A DNA stretch of 64,000 nt from Pseudomonas vlassakiae. GTDB lineage: Bacteria; Pseudomonadota; Gammaproteobacteria; Pseudomonadales; Pseudomonadaceae. Under the pieces are notes generated by a model. It did not search any database and had not been told where the DNA came from. It was given only the letters and a program-made list of their open reading frames with translations. Each line of letters begins with the position of its first letter. The stretch's first letter is position 1. Made by a program: the position numbers and the translations under genes. Positions 1 through 9,000 of the stretch are shown here, one piece after another. The stretch lies in the NCBI RefSeq assembly GCF_014269035.2, contig NZ_JABWRP020000003.1, positions 310,001-374,000 of the forward strand, read 5' to 3'.

Positions 1-132
1 TCGTTCTCCAAATGGAACGCTAAAGGCAATTTTCGCAGTCTACCGCCGTAAAGGTGATGATTTTAATCTGTGCCCATCAACGCGAAACACCCCAGATTGC
101 TGAAAAATTCATAAACCTTAGGAGCACAGACC

Positions 133-762
133 ATGAGCAAATTCACCTACAACCGCCTGAACAAAGACGACGCTGCCGTGCTGCTGGTCGATCACCAGGC
201 TGGCCTGCTGTCGCTGGTGCGCGACATCGAGCCGGACAAGTTCAAGAACAACGTGCTGGCCCTGGCCGACCTGGCCAAGTTCTTCAACCTGCCGACCATC
301 CTCACCACCAGCTTCGAGCAAGGCCCCAACGGCCCGCTGGTGCCGGAACTGAAAGCACTGTTCCCGGATGCCCCGTACATTGCCCGCCCTGGCCAGATCA
401 ACGCCTGGGACAACGAAGACTTCGTCAAGGCGGTGAAGGCCACTGGCAAGAAGCAGCTGATCATTGCCGGCGTGGTGACCGAAGTGTGCGTAGCGTTCCC
501 GGCGCTGGCTGCGCTGGAAGAAGAGTTCGAGGTGTTCGTGGTGACCGACGCTTCCGGCACCTTCAATGCCATGACCCGCGACGCCGCCCATGACCGCATG
601 AGCCGGGCCGGTGCCCAGCTGATGACCTGGTTTGGCGTGGCTTGTGAGCTGCACCGCGACTGGCGCAACGACATTGAAGGGCTGGCCACGCTGTGCTCCA
701 ACCACATTCCGGACTACCGCAATCTCATCACCAGTTATAACGCGCTAATTGCTGGTAAGTAA
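133..762 (+). CDS. YcaC-like isochorismatase-family hydrolase (copy 1)
   Basis: This 209-residue protein has the cysteine-hydrolase (isochorismatase) fold. The usual landmarks are visible: an early Asp in LLVDHQAG, a central Lys in TGKKQLI and a Cys in GVVTEVCVAFP, which together form the family's catalytic triad. The long PTILTTSFEQGPNGPLVPEL segment is typical of YcaC-type proteins, whose physiological substrate is not established. An AGGAG ribosome site precedes the ATG. A close paralogue lies at 5375-6001, differing mainly in the C-terminal third. A terminator follows directly, so it is probably monocistronic. The family call is firm; the substrate is unknown. Confidence 0.9.
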   Translation: MSKFTYNRLNKDDAAVLLVDHQAGLLSLVRDIEPDKFKNNVLALADLAKFFNLPTILTTSFEQGPNGPLVPELKALFPDAPYIARPGQINAWDNEDFVKAVKATGKKQLIIAGVVTEVCVAFPALAALEEEFEVFVVTDASGTFNAMTRDAAHDRMSRAGAQLMTWFGVACELHRDWRNDIEGLATLCSNHIPDYRNLITSYNALIAGK

Positions 763-784
763 CATCGAGTAATTGAAACAGAAT

Positions 785-815
785 GGCCGGCCCCAACATA
801 AGGCCGGCCTTTTTT
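785..815 (+). terminator. Intrinsic terminator of the first YcaC-like gene
   Basis: Two perfect 8-base arms (GGCCGGCC at 785-792 and 802-809) enclose a 9-base loop and are followed by six T, 23 bases after the stop codon. Confidence 0.9.
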
Positions 816-835
816 GTTGCTCTTTGTTCCAGCCG

Positions 836-1030
836 TTGACCCATATCTCTGGCGTTGTTAGCGTTTCATCCGAGCGCAAAGCCAGTGGTCATTCAGGGGC
901 AGTAACTGGATCAGGAACCCCGTCGATGGCTGGATCATCAGCGTAGGGTGAGACCCCCACACCTCGGCTTGAGGGTGTGTATAGGAATATCAAGCACCCG
1001 ATGAGGGCCACTGGAGACAGTGGCCTTTTT
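836..1030 (+). ncRNA. Candidate small RNA ending in a strong terminator
   Basis: An intrinsic terminator (GGCCACTG at 1006-1013, GAGA loop, CAGTGGCC at 1018-1025, then five T) stands about 190 bases beyond the terminator of the previous gene, with no convincing ORF between them. A promoter-like TTGACC at 836-841 is 17 bases from TAGCGT at 859-864. Together they would produce a transcript of about 160 nt. This is inference: the -10 box is weak, no known RNA family was recognised, and the terminator could be a relic of a lost gene. Confidence 0.3.
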
Positions 1031-1035
1031 GTATT

Positions 1036-1263
1036 TTGGTACCGCAACCCGCATCAGCACAGCTCCTTACGGAAGCGGCCTCAAAGCGGCTGTGGGGATG
1101 GTTTGGCTTCGGCTTTATCCCTTTTGGGAAATCTCCTACAGAGAGAACGGATGCCATAACGGCGCTAATTGAGATGGCCAAGAGCAGACTGGATAACCCG
1201 GAAATCTTTCAGGAGTATCTCCATGCGCTGCGGCAGTACGAGCTTGGAAAGTGTAAGGCTTAA
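1036..1263 (+). CDS. Hypothetical small protein upstream of higBA
   Basis: This 75-codon frame opens with TTG and lacks an obvious ribosome site. The product has an aromatic, glycine-rich patch (WGWFGFGFIPFG) followed by a helical charged C-terminus, and no family was recognised. It starts just after a terminator and its last codons run into the higBA operator at 1251-1271. The codon usage is less GC-biased than that of neighbouring core genes, so it may be acquired or decaying DNA. It could equally be non-coding. Confidence 0.25.
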   Translation: MVPQPASAQLLTEAASKRLWGWFGFGFIPFGKSPTERTDAITALIEMAKSRLDNPEIFQEYLHALRQYELGKCKA

Positions 1264-1272
1264 CCTTACACT
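1244..1272 (+). promoter_or_regulatory. higBA promoter with overlapping palindromic operator
   Basis: A perfect inverted repeat, GTGTAAGG (1251-1258) and CCTTACAC (1264-1271) around a 5-base spacer, lies 10 bases before the higB ATG. It overlaps a promoter-like pair, TTGGAA (1244-1249) and TACACT (1267-1272), separated by exactly 17 bases. HigA-type antitoxins repress their own operon from such palindromes, so this is probably the autoregulatory operator. A start about 7 bases after TACACT would leave almost no leader before higB. Confidence 0.65.
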
Positions 1273-1281
1273 CAAACAGCA

Positions 1282-1559
1282 ATGATCAGGAGTTTCAGGC
1301 ACAAAGGCCTGCGTCTGCTCCATCAGCAGCGTGACCCGTCTGGGGTGCGTGCAGATCATGTCAATCGCTTGCGACGCTTACTTGCTTCCCTTGAGGTCGC
1401 ACAAGCGCCTGGAGACATGAACCGTCCTGGTAACCGCCTTCATCCTCTGCATGGAAAGCTGGACAGCTTTTGGGCAGTCAATGTCTCGGTAACTGGCCTC
1501 TGGTGTTCCGCTTCGTTGGTACTGATGTGGAGCTTGTCGATTATCTCGATTACCACTAG
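1282..1559 (+). pseudogene. higB: HigB-family toxin broken by a one-base frameshift
   Basis: The first 69 codons encode a clear HigB/RelE-type mRNA interferase start (MIRSFRHKGL, then RLHPLHGKLDSFWAV). After the Ser codon at 1486-1488 the frame is lost. Restoring one base near 1488-1490 gives S-G-N-W-P-L-V-F-R-F-V-G-T-D-V-E-L-V-D-Y and a stop at 1557-1559, for a total of 92 residues, the usual HigB length. The residue after N-W, normally Arg in homologues I recall, would be Pro, which suggests real decay. Unrepaired, the frame continues to 1641 inside higA with unrelated sequence. There is no ribosome site, consistent with near-leaderless translation. A sequencing error is possible. Confidence 0.8.
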
Positions 1560-1571
1560 GAGGCTTCATTC

Positions 1572-1856
1572 ATGCCTATGTTCGATCCTCCCCACCCAGG
1601 GGAATCCTTGCGAGAAGACGTGTTGCCAGCAATCGGCATGAACGTCACTGAGTTGGCCCGCCATCTGGGCTATTCAAGGGGGCAGTTATCCACAGTGCTC
1701 AATGGGCGCGCCGCCATTTCAGCCGATCTTGCGTATCGACTTGAGCTGGCAGGCCTTGGTCCTGCCCGGCAGTATCTTGCTGAACAGGCAGCTTACGACC
1801 TGTGGCAAGCCGCGCACCGTGAGCATCCACAGATAGCGCGGCTGGTGATTGCCTGA
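1572..1856 (+). CDS. higA: HigA-family antitoxin (Xre-type repressor)
   Basis: This 94-residue protein starts with the HigA signature P-P-H-P-G-E-x-L-R-E-D and contains a helix-turn-helix around residues 24-60 (TELARHLGYSRGQLSTVLNGRAAIS). It neutralises the HigB toxin by binding it and represses the operon by binding the palindrome upstream. A perfect AGGAGG box at 1558-1563 overlaps the ancestral higB stop, as expected for translational coupling. With higB frameshifted, this is apparently an intact antitoxin without a working partner. It ends 4 bases before the convergent antiporter gene. Confidence 0.9.
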   Translation: MPMFDPPHPGESLREDVLPAIGMNVTELARHLGYSRGQLSTVLNGRAAISADLAYRLELAGLGPARQYLAEQAAYDLWQAAHREHPQIARLVIA

Positions 1857-1860
1857 CTAC

Positions 1861-3648
1861 TCAGTCGGCATCCGAATCAAACAACCGCGCCAATTCCACT
1901 CGCGCCTCCTTGGCTGTTTGCATCACCTTGGCGCGGTCATCGCGCACGAGCCCCTGTGCCTCCAGCACTTCCTCGTCATGCTGGGCAAAGCGTTGAATCC
2001 GGTCTGCCGCCTGCTCGTCGCTCAAGCCCAGCCCGACCAGCGCCCGGCGGGTCATCTCCAGGCTGGAATAGAACGTCTCGCGAATCGGTTCTGCGCCCAC
2101 ATCCGCCAACTTGTGCACATGCTGGCGGTTACGCGCCCGGGCCAGCACTTTCAGGTGCGGGTACTGGCGCTTCACCCGGTCTGCGGTATGGATGGCGGCC
2201 TCAGGGTCGTCGATGGTGATGATGAAGTACTCCGCCTCACCGACCTTGGCCGCATGCAGCACTTCGGGGCGAAGGGGGTCGCCGTAGAACACCGGCACCT
2301 GCTCGAACATGCGCGTCATCTCGATGGCGTCCACCGAGGTTTCCAGGGCAATGAACGGGATCTTCTGCGCGCGCAGGATGCGCGCAACGATCTGCCCCAT
2401 GCGGCCCATGCCGACGATCACCACGCGCGGCGTGCCGGCGTCGATGGCCTTGTACTGCTCGGGCACTTCACGCGCCGGTTGTGGGCGTTTGAGGGCGCGG
2501 GCGCAGCCGAGCATCAGCAGTGGAGTGATGGCCATCGACAGGGTGATGGTCATCAGCAGCAGGTCGTAGGTCTGGGTGTCGAACAGGCCCTGGTCCTTGC
2601 CCAGCTTGAACACCACGAAAGCGAATTCGCCACCGGCAGCCAGCACCATGCCCAGGCGCAGCGCGCTGGCGCTGTTCAAGCCACCGGCCAGGCGGCCGAC
2701 GCCGATCAGCAGCACCAGCTTCACCGCCACCAGCAGTAGGGTCAGGCCCAAAAGCGCCAGCGGCATTTCCAGCAGCAGGCTGAGGTTGGCGCCCATGCCG
2801 ACGCTGATGAAAAACAGCCCCAGCAGCAGGCCCTTGAACGGCTCGATCTGCGATTCAAGCTCGTGACGGTACTCCGAGTCGGCCAGCAGCAGGCCGGCGA
2901 GGAAGGCGCCCAGGGCCATGGAAATGCCGGCTTCCTCCATCAGCCAGGCGGTGCCGATCACCACCAGCAGTGCGGTGGCGGTGGACACTTCCGGCAGGCC
3001 GGTGCGAGCCACGGTGCGGAACACCGGGCGCAGCAGGTAGCGGCCGCCGATGATGACCACGGCGATGCTGGCGAATACCTTCAGGCCGTGTTGCAAGCTG
3101 TCACCGTGGCTGGTGTCCGGGCCGCTGGCGGCCAGCAACGGGACCAGGGCGATCAGAGGGATCGCGGCGATGTCCTGGAACAGCAGGATGGCGAACGCCA
3201 GGCGGCCATGGGGCGCATTGAGCTGCTTGGTTTCGGCCAGGCTTTGCAAACCGAGTGCGGTGGACGACAGCGCCAGGCCGAGGCCGAGCACGACGGCCGC
3301 CGGCAGCGACTGGCCGAAGCCGAACAGGGCAATGGCGCCGATCACCGCGCCGGTCAGCAGCACCTGGGCGGTGCCGACGCCGAATACCGACTTGCGCATC
3401 AGCCACAGGCGCTTGGGCGACAGCTCAAGGCCGATGATGAACAGCAGCAGGACCACGCCCAGCTCGGAAATGTGCGCGACGCTTTCGGTATCGCGGATCA
3501 GGCCCAGCGCCTGCGGCCCGATGGCCACGCCAGCGAGCAGGTAACCGATCACGGCCCCCAGTTGCAGGCGCTTGGCCAGTGGGACGGCGACGACTGCGGC
3601 GAGCAGGAAGATCACCGCGGTTTGCAGAAGGCTGCCTTCGTGTGGCAT
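1861..3648 (-). CDS. Kef-type monovalent cation:proton antiporter (CPA2 family)
   Basis: This inner-membrane antiporter exchanges K+ or Na+ for protons. About 12 hydrophobic segments span residues 8-395, including the CPA2 pore region (GYLLAGVAIGPQALGL, LGVVLLLFIIGLELSP). A cytoplasmic TrkA-N nucleotide-binding domain follows from about residue 405 (RVVIVGMGRMGQ). The architecture matches KefB/KefC, but no partner KefF/KefG gene is adjacent, so glutathione gating is unproven. I chose the ATG at 3648 (595 residues) because GGAG lies 9 bases upstream; in-frame starts at 3663, 3681 and 3702 lack a site. Confidence 0.9.
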   Translation of the reverse strand: MPHEGSLLQTAVIFLLAAVVAVPLAKRLQLGAVIGYLLAGVAIGPQALGLIRDTESVAHISELGVVLLLFIIGLELSPKRLWLMRKSVFGVGTAQVLLTGAVIGAIALFGFGQSLPAAVVLGLGLALSSTALGLQSLAETKQLNAPHGRLAFAILLFQDIAAIPLIALVPLLAASGPDTSHGDSLQHGLKVFASIAVVIIGGRYLLRPVFRTVARTGLPEVSTATALLVVIGTAWLMEEAGISMALGAFLAGLLLADSEYRHELESQIEPFKGLLLGLFFISVGMGANLSLLLEMPLALLGLTLLLVAVKLVLLIGVGRLAGGLNSASALRLGMVLAAGGEFAFVVFKLGKDQGLFDTQTYDLLLMTITLSMAITPLLMLGCARALKRPQPAREVPEQYKAIDAGTPRVVIVGMGRMGQIVARILRAQKIPFIALETSVDAIEMTRMFEQVPVFYGDPLRPEVLHAAKVGEAEYFIITIDDPEAAIHTADRVKRQYPHLKVLARARNRQHVHKLADVGAEPIRETFYSSLEMTRRALVGLGLSDEQAADRIQRFAQHDEEVLEAQGLVRDDRAKVMQTAKEARVELARLFDSDAD

Positions 3649-3772
3649 TGGCTCGTACTCCATGAGCTGCCGGGGCAGCATTTGAACAGGTTGACGGACC
3701 ATTCTGGAGGTTGGTCATCGCTCAGACAATCTGCTGCCGGGAAGAAACATTGTCCCGTATGGGTTGACAGCC

Positions 3773-4747
3773 TCAGCTCCCACCAAACTGTGCCCGGTAC
3801 TGCGCCGGCGTCATGCCGATCCGCTCACAGAACACCTTGCGCATATGCCGGTCACTGCCAAACCCGCATCGGGTCGCCACCACCTTCAACGGCAGATCGC
3901 CACATTCGAGCAGCTTGCGCGCCTGGTCGATCCGCGCGTTCTGCAAGTACTGCAGCGGCGTGATCCCGACCTCACGCTGAAAAATCCTGGCAAAGTTGCG
4001 TCCGCTCATGGCCACCAGGTCGGCCATCTTCTGCACCGTAAATGGCTGGTCGATGTGGTCGACGATGTAGGCCTGGACCCGGGCAATCGGCGAACCATCT
4101 CGGGGGACCGCCGCCAGCAGCGGCCCGTAAGGCGTCTGCCCGCCTTGGCGGTGACGTGCCACCAGCAGCACCTTGGCGACTTCCAGCGCCAGTGCCTTGC
4201 CGTGATCCTCGGCGACGATGGCCAGCGCCAGGTCGATGCCCGCCGTGATGCCACCGGAGGTGATCAGGTCGCGGTCCGTCACATAGATGTGCTCGGTCTC
4301 GACCCTGGCGTCGGGAAATGCCTGGGCCAGGCGCTCCACATAATTCCAGTGGGTAGTGCAGCGATAGCCGTCGAGCAACCCGGCACGCCCGAGCACGAAG
4401 GCCCCGGTGCAGATCGCGCCGAAGCGCCGTGCCCTGTCAACGGCGGCAGGCAGCCAGCGCTCGATCGCCGGCAGCGCGACGTGGTAGGCCCCCGGCCCAC
4501 CCGGTACCAGCAGCAAGTCGATGCTGGCTGGCAATTGCTCCAGGCGCAGGTCGGCCATTACCTTCAGGCCGCAGGACCCGCGGATGGTCCCCTGGCCCTC
4601 GGCCACGGTCAGCAACCGATAATGGTTGTCTTCAGGCAGGAACCGGTTGGCAATGGCAAAGGCATCCATCGGCCCGGTCACATCCAGCATCAGCACATCA
4701 TCGAACAGCACCATGGCCACGGTGCGTTGGGTGTGGTTTTCCTGCAT
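3773..4747 (-). CDS. GlxA-type AraC-family regulator with DJ-1/PfpI sensor domain
   Basis: This 324-residue regulator begins with a DJ-1/PfpI-like domain (residues about 8-185; VAMVLFDDVLMLDVTGPMDAF, LLVPGGPGA, and the elbow Cys in AICTGAFVLG). It ends with an AraC double helix-turn-helix (about 215-320; KMADLVAMSGRNFARIF, VATRCGFGSDRHMRKVF). Family members usually sense small metabolites and activate catabolic genes. The ATG at 4747 is preferred because its start matches the domain boundary; the longer frame to 4858 adds unrelated residues. It is divergent from the short AraC gene, and the likely targets are the nearby YcaC-like genes. Confidence 0.85.
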   Translation of the reverse strand: MQENHTQRTVAMVLFDDVLMLDVTGPMDAFAIANRFLPEDNHYRLLTVAEGQGTIRGSCGLKVMADLRLEQLPASIDLLLVPGGPGAYHVALPAIERWLPAAVDRARRFGAICTGAFVLGRAGLLDGYRCTTHWNYVERLAQAFPDARVETEHIYVTDRDLITSGGITAGIDLALAIVAEDHGKALALEVAKVLLVARHRQGGQTPYGPLLAAVPRDGSPIARVQAYIVDHIDQPFTVQKMADLVAMSGRNFARIFQREVGITPLQYLQNARIDQARKLLECGDLPLKVVATRCGFGSDRHMRKVFCERIGMTPAQYRAQFGGS

Positions 4748-4927
4748 ACCTCTTTCGCCTTGAATGCTGACCGCTTGTGGCGGCATGAAGCTGAGTAAGA
4801 AACGCATCTTAAGGTATCGGCCAAGAGGCCAGGGCCAGCAGCGCACAATTAACAACAATTCAGGTTTGCCTCAGGACTTTGTCATGCCCCGGCGGCGAGA
4901 CTTTCTGCATTGAACAGGAGAGTCGCC

Positions 4928-5290
4928 ATGCACCCTGGGACGCCCCAAGCGCTTCTGCACACTCCCGGCGCGCTGACACCCGCGCGGCTGCGTCAGGCCA
5001 AGGAATTGATGTTGCACAGTTCGCTGTCGATCATCGAAATCGCCGCTGTATGCAACCTCACCCGCAGCCATTTTTCCCGTGCCTTCAAGGTCAATACCGG
5101 CCTCTCGCCCCAGGCCTGGCGCCTGCTGGCGCGCATGGAAAAGGCCAAGCGCCTGCTTGTCACCGAGGCGCCGATCACCCACGTGAGCCTGGAGTGCGGC
5201 TTCTGCGACCAGGCCCACTTCACCCGTGCCTTCAGCCGCCTGGTCGGCCAACCGCCGAAGGCCTGGCGCCGGGCGCAGGCATTTCCTTAA
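4928..5290 (+). CDS. Short AraC-family regulator, DNA-binding domain only
   Basis: This 120-residue protein is almost entirely an AraC/XylS DNA-binding domain with both helix-turn-helix units (IIEIAAVCNLTRSHFSRAFK and ITHVSLECGFCDQAHFTRAFSRLVGQPPKAWR). It has no sensor domain, so activity is probably set by expression level or a partner. AGGAG at 4916-4920 sits 7 bases before the ATG; a TTG at 4910 is in frame but overlaps that site. It lies 84 bases upstream of the second YcaC-like gene in the same orientation and is a candidate activator of it. Confidence 0.85.
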   Translation: MHPGTPQALLHTPGALTPARLRQAKELMLHSSLSIIEIAAVCNLTRSHFSRAFKVNTGLSPQAWRLLARMEKAKRLLVTEAPITHVSLECGFCDQAHFTRAFSRLVGQPPKAWRRAQAFP

Positions 5291-5374
5291 GCCGGCGCTA
5301 TCCGCCGGTATAAGCCCTTGGGACAAGCCACCCGGTAAGTCCCGCTCCGTTTTCCCAACCCAAGGAGTCACCCC

Positions 5375-6001
5375 ATGAGCCAACCTGATTACAAGCGCCT
5401 GAACAAGGACGATGCCGTGGTCCTGCTGGTCGACCACCAGACTGGCCTGATTTCGCTGGTGCAGGACTTTTCGCCCAACGAGTTCAAGAACAACGTACTG
5501 GCCCTGGGCGACCTGGCCAAGTTCTTCGGCCTGCCGACCATTCTCACCACCAGCTTCGAGCAAGGCCCCAACGGCCCGTTGGTGCCGGAGTTGAAAGAGA
5601 TGTTCCCGGACGCGCCGTACATCGCTCGCCCAGGCCAGATCAATGCCTGGGACAACCAAGACTTCGTCAAGGCGATCAAGGCCACTGGCCGCAAGCAGCT
5701 GATCATCGCGGGTGTGGTGACCGATGTGTGCGTGGCGTTCCCGACGTTGTCGGCGCTGGCCGAGGGCTTTGAAGTGTTCGTGGTGACCGATGCTTCGGGC
5801 ACCTTCAACGAGACCGTGCAGCAGGCGGCGTGGGTGCGCATGACCCAGGCGGGTGCACAGATGATGAACTGGTTCTCGGTGGCCTGTGAGCTGCACCGCG
5901 ACTGGCGCAACGACATCGAAGGGCTGGGCAACCTGTTGTCGCAGCGGATCCCCAACTACCGCAACCTGATGAACAGCTATGCGGCGTTGAGCTCGCGTTG
6001 A
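5375..6001 (+). CDS. YcaC-like isochorismatase-family hydrolase (copy 2)
   Basis: This 208-residue paralogue of the protein at 133-762 keeps the same catalytic landmarks (LLVDHQTG, TGRKQLI, GVVTDVCVAFP). By eye the two share roughly four residues in five; they differ mostly in the region before the ACELHRDWRNDIEGL block and at the C-terminus. An AAGGAGT site precedes the ATG. It follows the short AraC gene and ends at a strong hairpin shared with the convergent signalling gene. The two copies suggest an old duplication later split by other genes. Confidence 0.9.
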   Translation: MSQPDYKRLNKDDAVVLLVDHQTGLISLVQDFSPNEFKNNVLALGDLAKFFGLPTILTTSFEQGPNGPLVPELKEMFPDAPYIARPGQINAWDNQDFVKAIKATGRKQLIIAGVVTDVCVAFPTLSALAEGFEVFVVTDASGTFNETVQQAAWVRMTQAGAQMMNWFSVACELHRDWRNDIEGLGNLLSQRIPNYRNLMNSYAALSSR

Positions 6002-6006
6002 GCTGA

Positions 6007-6056
6007 ACCTGTACCGGCCCTTTCGCGAGTGTGCCCGGGAAAGGGCCGGTACAGGT
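6007..6056. terminator. Long perfect inverted repeat between convergent genes
   Basis: Two 18-base perfect arms (6007-6024 and 6039-6056) starting ACCTGTACCGGCCC enclose a 14-base loop. It begins 6 bases after one stop codon and its last base is the first base of the opposing stop, so it probably ends transcripts from both sides. The arm sequence is shared with the REP-like repeats at 48451-48533 and 50567-50652. Confidence 0.7.
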
Positions 6057-9000
6057 CAAGAAGAACTCACAGGCAGCGTGAAGCGAATCCGGCACCCGCC
6101 GAACTCTGACACCAACGCCTGCAACTGCCCGCCATGGGCCTGCACCACCGAACTGCAGATCGCCAACCCCATCCCCAGCCCGGCTTGCTTGGTGGTATGG
6201 AATGGGTCAAACACCCGTGCCCGCTCCTCTGCAGCAATGCCAGGCCCGTTGTCATCGACGCAGATCTCGATCCCATCGCCGGTAACGACAGACGCAATCC
6301 GCAGCACCCCATCACTGCGATAGCCCGCCAGCGCCTCCAGCGCGTTGGTGATCAGGTTGAACACCAACTGCTGCAACTGCACCGGGTCGGCCATCACGCT
6401 CACCCCAGCCTGTAGTTGAGTCTGCACGTCGACCGTGTACTTGGCCGCGTCGGCCGAGGTCAGGCGCAGCACTTCGCGAATCAGCTCGTCTACCTTGACC
6501 ACCTTGAGCTGCATCGGTGCCTGCTTGGCCAGCGAGCGCAGTGCGCGGACGATGTTGGCGGCGCGCTCGCTGTCGTTGCGGATATCTTCCAGGCCAGCCA
6601 TCGCCTCTTCCAGGTTGGGTTCGGCACGCTTGAGCCAACGCAGGCTGGCCGCGGCGTTGGAGGCTATCCCCAGCAGCGGTTGGCTGATCTCGTGGGCAAT
6701 GGACGCCGAAAGCTCGTTCATCACCTGCAGATGGGCGCTGCGCGCAAGTTCGGCGCGTGATCGGCGCAGTTCTTCTTCCATTTGCGCACGGACCTGGTTG
6801 TCCTCGGCCAGGCGGGTATACAACTTGGCGGTCTGTAGCGACACCGCCGCCTGCGAGGCGAGGATCTCCAGCATGGCCAGGCGCTGGCTGCCGAACAGGT
6901 TGGGCACCAGGCGGTTTTCCAGGTACACCAGGCCGATCAGGACCCCCTGGATCACCAGCGGCAGGCACAACACCGAGCGGGCATTGCGCGTGTGCAGCTC
7001 CTGGCGGAAGGCTTCGGGGCAATCGCTCTGGGCGTCGTTGAGTACCAGCGGCTTCTTGGTGCGCATGGTGGCGTTGATGATCGACCGTGGCGCCTGGGTC
7101 ATGAACTTCTGGCAATTGTCCATATTCACGTGCAAGCCGGCATCGTCGATATAGGCGAGGGCGGCCATCTGGAACTCAGCGCCACTGACGATCAGCAGTG
7201 CACCGTGATCGGCGCCGGAATGCTGGGTGAGGTGACCCATCAGCGTTTCGATCAGGCCTTCGAGCAGCACTTCTTCGGACAACGCCCGCGCCGCCTCGAT
7301 GCCGGCCTCCAGGTCCAGCTTGGCCTGCTGGGTGGCGCGGTAGGTCTCCTGAACGGGCTGGGTGCGCAGGAACGGGTGAAGGGCCTCCAGCTGGTGCACC
7401 TTGCCGGTCGCCCCCCAGATGTGGAAGCAATCGCGGGCGATGCGCAGGTGCAGGTTGGCGCCGGAGATCAATCCGCTGGGGATGCAGACCTCGGCCAGCT
7501 GTTCATGGGCCAGCGCCTGTTCGTGGATGAAACCGGCAGCGGTCGCGGCGATTTGCGCCTGGTCGAAGCAACGGATGGCCGTCAGGCCGTCGCCTTCGAG
7601 CTTGGCGATCACCCCTTCGATCAGCAGCAGCTTGTTGCGAAAGGTCACCGGGTTGAAACAGGCCCAGCGGCTGAAGCGCTCGCGCAGGGATTGCAGTACG
7701 GCCAGCTTGTCGGCCAGGCTGCCGGGGGCTTCCGGGCTGCCCAAGGCCAGGCCGCGGAACAGGTGATAGTCTGCCAGGTTGATGTGCGCAGGTGCCGCCC
7801 AGGCGTTGTCGCCCGCTGCGCTCAGGCTGCGCATGGCTTGCGCGATATCACCCAGGTAGAACGCTGACATACCGTTGAACAGGTGCTGGAAGAACAGCGT
7901 GGTGGGTGAGTCGACATGCAGGGGCGAGGCCGTGCCGGGCATTCCGCTCAGGCTGGCGACGAACCCCTGCTGGGCGTGCAGGATCTGTTCGATATCGCTG
8001 TAGCCGAAACTGCGCACAGTGGCCAGACCCTGTACCACTTCCTCGGCGACCTCCGGCAGGTAGCGGCCCATGAACAGTGAGTCGGAAACCAGATGGTTGC
8101 AGGCATAGCAGGTCATCGCCAGGTCGCCGCTCAAGCGGGTCGAATCAATGGCTTCCAGCGCCGTGCGGCGGGCGAACTCCATGGGTGAGGTCCAGGCGCT
8201 GACCTGATCCAGGGCCAGCAGGGCGCTGGTGAGATCAGCTTCGAAACCGTGTCGCTCGATCAGCTTCAGCGCTGCCAGGCAGCAGGCGTGGCCGTCGTGG
8301 TAGTTGCCGAAGCGATCGGCGATCATCACTCCGTACCAGGCCAGACCGTAGGTGCTGCCCGGGGCGACCCCCTGCAGCAACGACAGCTCCATGAGCTTGG
8401 CCAGGTGCAGGAAGCGGATATCGTCCTGCACGAAAAACGACGACGACAGGGTGGCCAGCAGGCCGATGGCAACTGCCACTTCCTCCGAGTCGGTGCGCGG
8501 TAGCGAGGCCAGGCAATGACGCCCTTTCTGTTCGATAAGGGCCTCTACCTGCGCATGGCTGGCCTCCACCTGCTGTGGGGCGACACCGCGAGCCAGGCTG
8601 ATACCCAAAAGCTCGAGGCCGTCGACGGCGGTGGTGATGGCGGCCTGGTAGTCGCCGCGCAAGGTCTGCAGGCGTGCCTGCAGCTTGCATACCCGCGCAC
8701 GGTCCAGCGGCGAGCATGCGCGCCGAAGGCATTCGGTGAGCCGCCCCTCGGCAGCGGCCATGCGCGACAGTTGCAAGTCGCACTCCGCCGCCATGCAGGC
8801 GATAGCAAAGGCATGGGTGGCGTGGCTTTGCGGCGTTGCGCCGTGGAGCAGCAACTGCTCGCACACCTGCAGATGAGCTGCCGATTGTTCACACGCACCG
8901 CTGTCGCGCGAGCGCAGCGCCGCTTCACGCAAAAGCTGCAAGAACACATCGCGTTCATCCGCTGCAAACCCGCGGGGGCTGGCGCGTTGCAGCTGACTGG

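Noticed and set aside
1849..3963. Long plus-strand frames (1849-2739, 2863-3963)
   Set aside because: They are antisense shadows of the Kef-type antiporter, with His/Gln-rich composition typical of reversed high-GC genes.
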